A stretch of DNA of 7,760 nt from Minisyncoccota bacterium (GTDB lineage: Bacteria > Patescibacteriota > Minisyncoccia > Phycocordibacterales > UBA9973). Of the stretch, positions 5,241-7,760 are shown one piece after another; the first letter of the stretch is position 1; each line of letters begins with the position of its first letter. The stretch spans positions 1 to 7,760 of the forward strand of contig JAGNZX010000023.1 of NCBI GenBank assembly GCA_017984185.1, read 5' to 3'. A program made the position numbers and the translations under genes. A model generated the notes under the pieces. It was given only the letters and a program-made list of their open reading frames with translations, did no database searches and had not been told where the DNA came from.

Positions 5241-6164
5241 ATTAAATTATTTTGGTTAAAACACAAGAGAGCAATCTCGATCGTATCTGCGGTTGTTTTT
5301 CTCGTTGTGCTTTTTTTATCAAAGAAAGGAATAATCTTTAAAACAGAAGAGGTGAGCAACCAAATCACAAACCAGACTGATGGTTTGGTATACACAAATG
5401 AATCTGTGGGTGAATTGATAAACAAAGATACAGACAAGGACGGAGTTTTTGATTGGGAAGAGAGCTTGTGGGGGACTGATCCGAGCAAAAAAGACACGGA
5501 TGGAGATGGAGTTTTAGACAACACAGAAATAGCTCAACTCAAAACAGACACAGAGACCGGCGATACCACCAATACAACAAAAGATACTCCTCAAACAGAA
5601 ACGGAGAAATTTTCTGATGAATTTCTGACCACGGTGGCGGCTCTAAACCAAAGTGGCTCTTTGGATGCCGATACAGCTGAGAAAATCGGTGCTTCTTTGG
5701 CAGAAAACATACAAAAACCTACCCAAAACAAGATATACAAATTATCAGATTTGAAGATAATCAACAATAATTCTAAGGAAATAATAAAAAAATACAAGGA
5801 AACTCGAGATGGTATATATAAAAAATATTACTCAGACCAGACGGCCCTCAGCGTATTGCAAGAATTCATAAATGATGAGGAAAATGCTGCTATTTTGTTA
5901 AAATTTGATGCTGTAGCCAATCAACACAAGAAAATCATCGCCGAATTAGTAAAAATGCAAACACCCCAATCTCTGGCTGCCACACACCTGGCACTTATAA
6001 ATGTCTCTCAGGGTATGCTTGAAAATGTAATTGATTTTAAAACCATGGAGACTGACCCCATAAAAGCTATGGGCGCTATCACTCAGTATGAACAAAATTT
6101 TTCTACTTTACTGGAATTGGTGGACCAACTCACCGAAATCATCAACACAGGATTGAACAATTAA
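5241..6164 (+). CDS. Membrane-anchored protein with two EF-hand-like (thrombospondin type 3-like) calcium loops
   Basis: The frame is open from 5238. Translation from the ATT at 5241 gives 307 residues beginning KLFWLKHKR after the initiator, then a membrane segment (about 11-27), the classic form of an inward-anchored or signal-anchored N-terminus. The first standard start, GTG at 5307, would begin inside that segment (residue 23), so I consider it too late. Two calcium loops follow: DTDKDGVFDWEE (63-74) and DTDGDGVLDNTE (85-96), each D-x-D-x-D-G-x-x-D-x-x-E, joined by a WGTDP spacer as in thrombospondin type 3 and related repeats. A Thr/Asn-rich linker (about 98-125) leads to a largely helical domain (about 126-305) without cysteines or known catalytic motifs. 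The loops should bind calcium outside the cytoplasm. It lies 28 nt upstream of the exported Cys-rich protein, so a shared role at the cell surface or in an export system is plausible but unproven. Confidence 0.8.
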   Translation: MKLFWLKHKRAISIVSAVVFLVVLFLSKKGIIFKTEEVSNQITNQTDGLVYTNESVGELINKDTDKDGVFDWEESLWGTDPSKKDTDGDGVLDNTEIAQLKTDTETGDTTNTTKDTPQTETEKFSDEFLTTVAALNQSGSLDADTAEKIGASLAENIQKPTQNKIYKLSDLKIINNNSKEIIKKYKETRDGIYKKYYSDQTALSVLQEFINDEENAAILLKFDAVANQHKKIIAELVKMQTPQSLAATHLALINVSQGMLENVIDFKTMETDPIKAMGAITQYEQNFSTLLELVDQLTEIINTGLNN

Positions 6165-6181
6165 TACATAAGTTATATAAT
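6153..6181 (+). promoter_or_regulatory. Sigma70-type promoter of the exported Cys-rich protein gene
   Basis: TTGAAC (6153-6158), a 17-nt spacer and a perfect TATAAT (6176-6181) overlap the end of the preceding gene. Transcription would start near 6188, leaving only about 5 nt before the ATG at 6193, too little for a Shine-Dalgarno site. Confidence 0.6.
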
Positions 6182-6192
6182 AAATAGATAAA

Positions 6193-7760
6193 ATGGGAAA
6201 AATTTTAGCAAAATATAAAATAATACCGCAATTAATTGTTTCCCTGTTAATTATAACTACACTGACTCCTTCGTTAGTAGTCTTCACCATACCCAAAAGA
6301 GTTGAAGCTGCGATTACAAGCGTTCCATTTCTTGGAGATGCCGCCATGATGATTGTGCTCGGAACTATTGCTACAAATACTTTTGATACAGCTGTAAATA
6401 CTACTGCTACAGCCATATCGACTGGTTCAACTGCGGTTCATGGTTGGAGAGATTTAGCGTTAAAAATTTTAAAAGAAGCCTTGATTAGGACGGCTAGAAT
6501 ATTAATTAACAAAATCACTCAAAATACTATAAATTGGATAAACGTTGGCTATCATGGAAACCCTTTTTATATTGAAAATGCTGAATCTTTCTTTAAAGAC
6601 ATAATTAAATTTGAAATACGAAACTTTGTGGACGTGTATGCTTACAATAAATTGAAATATCCTTTTGGTAAACAATTTGCTTTAAACGTCATAGATTCAT
6701 ATCAAAAGAAAACTGAAGAAAACGTCGCCTACACGTTGAGCAGTATTAGCAATGATCAAGCTTTTATGGATAGTTATCGAAACGACTTCAGTGTGGGTGG
6801 CTGGAACGGTTTTTTGATCAATACCCAATATCCGCAAAACAATTATATCGGTTTCAATATGATGGCCAGTGAAGAATTGGCGCGAAGACTCGATGGCACG
6901 GTGCAAAATAAAGCCCAACAAATCCAAGATACTTTGCAAAAAAGCCAAGGCTTTCTTTCACCAAAGCTTTGCATGGACACAAAAAAGGATGCTAGTGGTA
7001 AAGACGTCCCGACAGGATACAACAATGCCAAAAACGAATTTCAGCAACCAAACTGGACTAGTTCAAAAGAATATAAAGCATTTGATGAGGCACACCCTGA
7101 CAAGTGTGATAGTGGAAATGTCGCCGCAGATGCTATTTGTGACAAAAAATGGAATGACGATCACGATGCTGCCCAAGCCGCCTGGTCAGTAACAAATACC
7201 TGTAAAAACCTAGCCGTCACCACGCCTGGTGGAGTTGTGGGTAATCAAATAAAAACAGCATTGGAGTCAAAATTTCACCAAGCCGAATTGGCAGCAGCAC
7301 TTGGGAACTCTTTTGCATCAGTATTTGATGCTCTACTAAATAGCTTGATGAAAAAAACAGGTAACGGATTAAAAGGATTATTAAACAGAAAAACAGAAGA
7401 TGTAGCTAATGCATTAGTTCCTCCTGGGTATCCTTCTGGTGGTGGTGCGCCTGTAGACCCAGGCAGGAGTGATACATGTACTGGAGATAACAAAAATTGC
7501 ACCTGTGTAAAAGGAAACACTGCTTACAGCGCTTACGAAGCCGGAGTAAAGAATGCAGAAGATAAAGTTTATCCAAACGGTCTACCGGCAGGAGTCGGTG
7601 CTAGACAGGCTCAGACCGCTGTATGTGGAGCATATACAGGGCCTGGCACTTGCACACCAGCATCCCAAGAAGATGAATTAATAATCAAGGGTTTACCAGC
7701 AGAATATTTGCCAAATGTGTCTGTCTCGATAGATTTCTTGATTGGTGGAAACCCTTATAC
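6193..7760 (+). CDS. Large exported Cys-rich protein of unknown function, N-terminal 522 residues (runs off right edge)
   Basis: The frame from ATG 6193 has no stop before the window ends. The start MGKILAKYKII leads a hydrophobic stretch (about 10-33) and ends PKRVEAA, so a signal peptide cut near residue 39-40 is likely. Residues of about 42-62 (around FLGDAAMMIVLGTIA) are moderately hydrophobic. A helical region follows, with AFMDSYRNDF and WNGFLINTQYPQNNYIGF (about 191-219). Nine cysteines come afterwards, at 260, 305, 316, 337, 429, 436, 438, 478 and 487, consistent with disulfides outside the cytoplasm. The segment VTTPGGVVGNQIKTALESKF and the helices after it resemble a pattern I recall from large secreted proteins near type IV secretion or pilus-like loci in Parcubacteria; this is memory, not a search. 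A Pro/Gly-rich linker sits near 412-427. Use of AT-rich codons matches the neighbours. It has its own promoter and follows the calcium-loop protein. Confidence 0.85.
   Translation, partial: MGKILAKYKIIPQLIVSLLIITTLTPSLVVFTIPKRVEAAITSVPFLGDAAMMIVLGTIATNTFDTAVNTTATAISTGSTAVHGWRDLALKILKEALIRTARILINKITQNTINWINVGYHGNPFYIENAESFFKDIIKFEIRNFVDVYAYNKLKYPFGKQFALNVIDSYQKKTEENVAYTLSSISNDQAFMDSYRNDFSVGGWNGFLINTQYPQNNYIGFNMMASEELARRLDGTVQNKAQQIQDTLQKSQGFLSPKLCMDTKKDASGKDVPTGYNNAKNEFQQPNWTSSKEYKAFDEAHPDKCDSGNVAADAICDKKWNDDHDAAQAAWSVTNTCKNLAVTTPGGVVGNQIKTALESKFHQAELAAALGNSFASVFDALLNSLMKKTGNGLKGLLNRKTEDVANALVPPGYPSGGGAPVDPGRSDTCTGDNKNCTCVKGNTAYSAYEAGVKNAEDKVYPNGLPAGVGARQAQTAVCGAYTGPGTCTPASQEDELIIKGLPAEYLPNVSVSIDFLIGGNPY

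Noticed and set aside
5368..5387. Perfect 7-bp hairpin CAAACCA/TGGTTTG with a 6-nt loop
   Set aside because: It lies inside coding sequence with no T-tract after it; short stems like this are expected by chance.
7423..7463. Inverted repeat CCTGGGT/ACCCAGG in the exported protein gene
   Set aside because: It falls in a Pro/Gly-rich linker where complementary CC and GG codons readily produce such matches, with no other sign of an element.

Overview
The window most likely comes from a small-genome candidate-phyla-radiation bacterium (Patescibacteria, Parcubacteria-like). The basis is the AT-rich coding style (AAA, ATA, TTA and AGA codons), tight packing, near absence of Shine-Dalgarno sites, and a pair of exported proteins of a type I associate with that group: a calcium-loop membrane protein followed by a large Cys-containing secreted protein. 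This assignment is from memory and protein character, not from a search.

Layout. Positions 1-472 hold the start of a minus-strand gene of unknown function that leaves the window on the left. Positions 473-955 contain no gene: AT-rich spacer, then a strong sigma70-type promoter (738-766), then a structured leader of about 180 nt ending in a textbook Shine-Dalgarno site. These feed a GC-rich gene (956-2251) for a secreted or membrane-anchored coiled-coil protein, closed by a 15-bp intrinsic terminator (2286-2323). This unit differs from everything around it in base composition, codon use and initiation signals.

Next come two housekeeping genes on the plus strand: a UvrD/PcrA-type DNA helicase (2379-4430) and, 4 nt later, the 16S rRNA dimethyladenosine transferase RsmA/KsgA (4435-5199). 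The helicase carries about 35 extra residues encoded by a GC-rich palindromic element (3435-3509) inserted in frame just before its IAVLYR motif. RsmA contains a short run of degenerate 7-nt repeats.

The last two genes are probably functionally linked. The first (5241-6164) encodes an N-terminally anchored protein with two EF-hand-like calcium loops; its true start appears to be a rare AUU codon, because the first standard start would cut through the membrane segment. The second (6193 to the right edge) encodes a large exported protein with nine cysteines in the visible part. It has its own TTGAAC-17-TATAAT promoter.

Several genes have a -10-like hexamer about 6 nt before the start codon and no ribosome-binding site, which suggests leaderless transcripts. 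The GC-rich gene is the exception. The most interesting items are the GC-rich autonomous unit with its possibly switchable leader, and the palindromic element that became part of the helicase.
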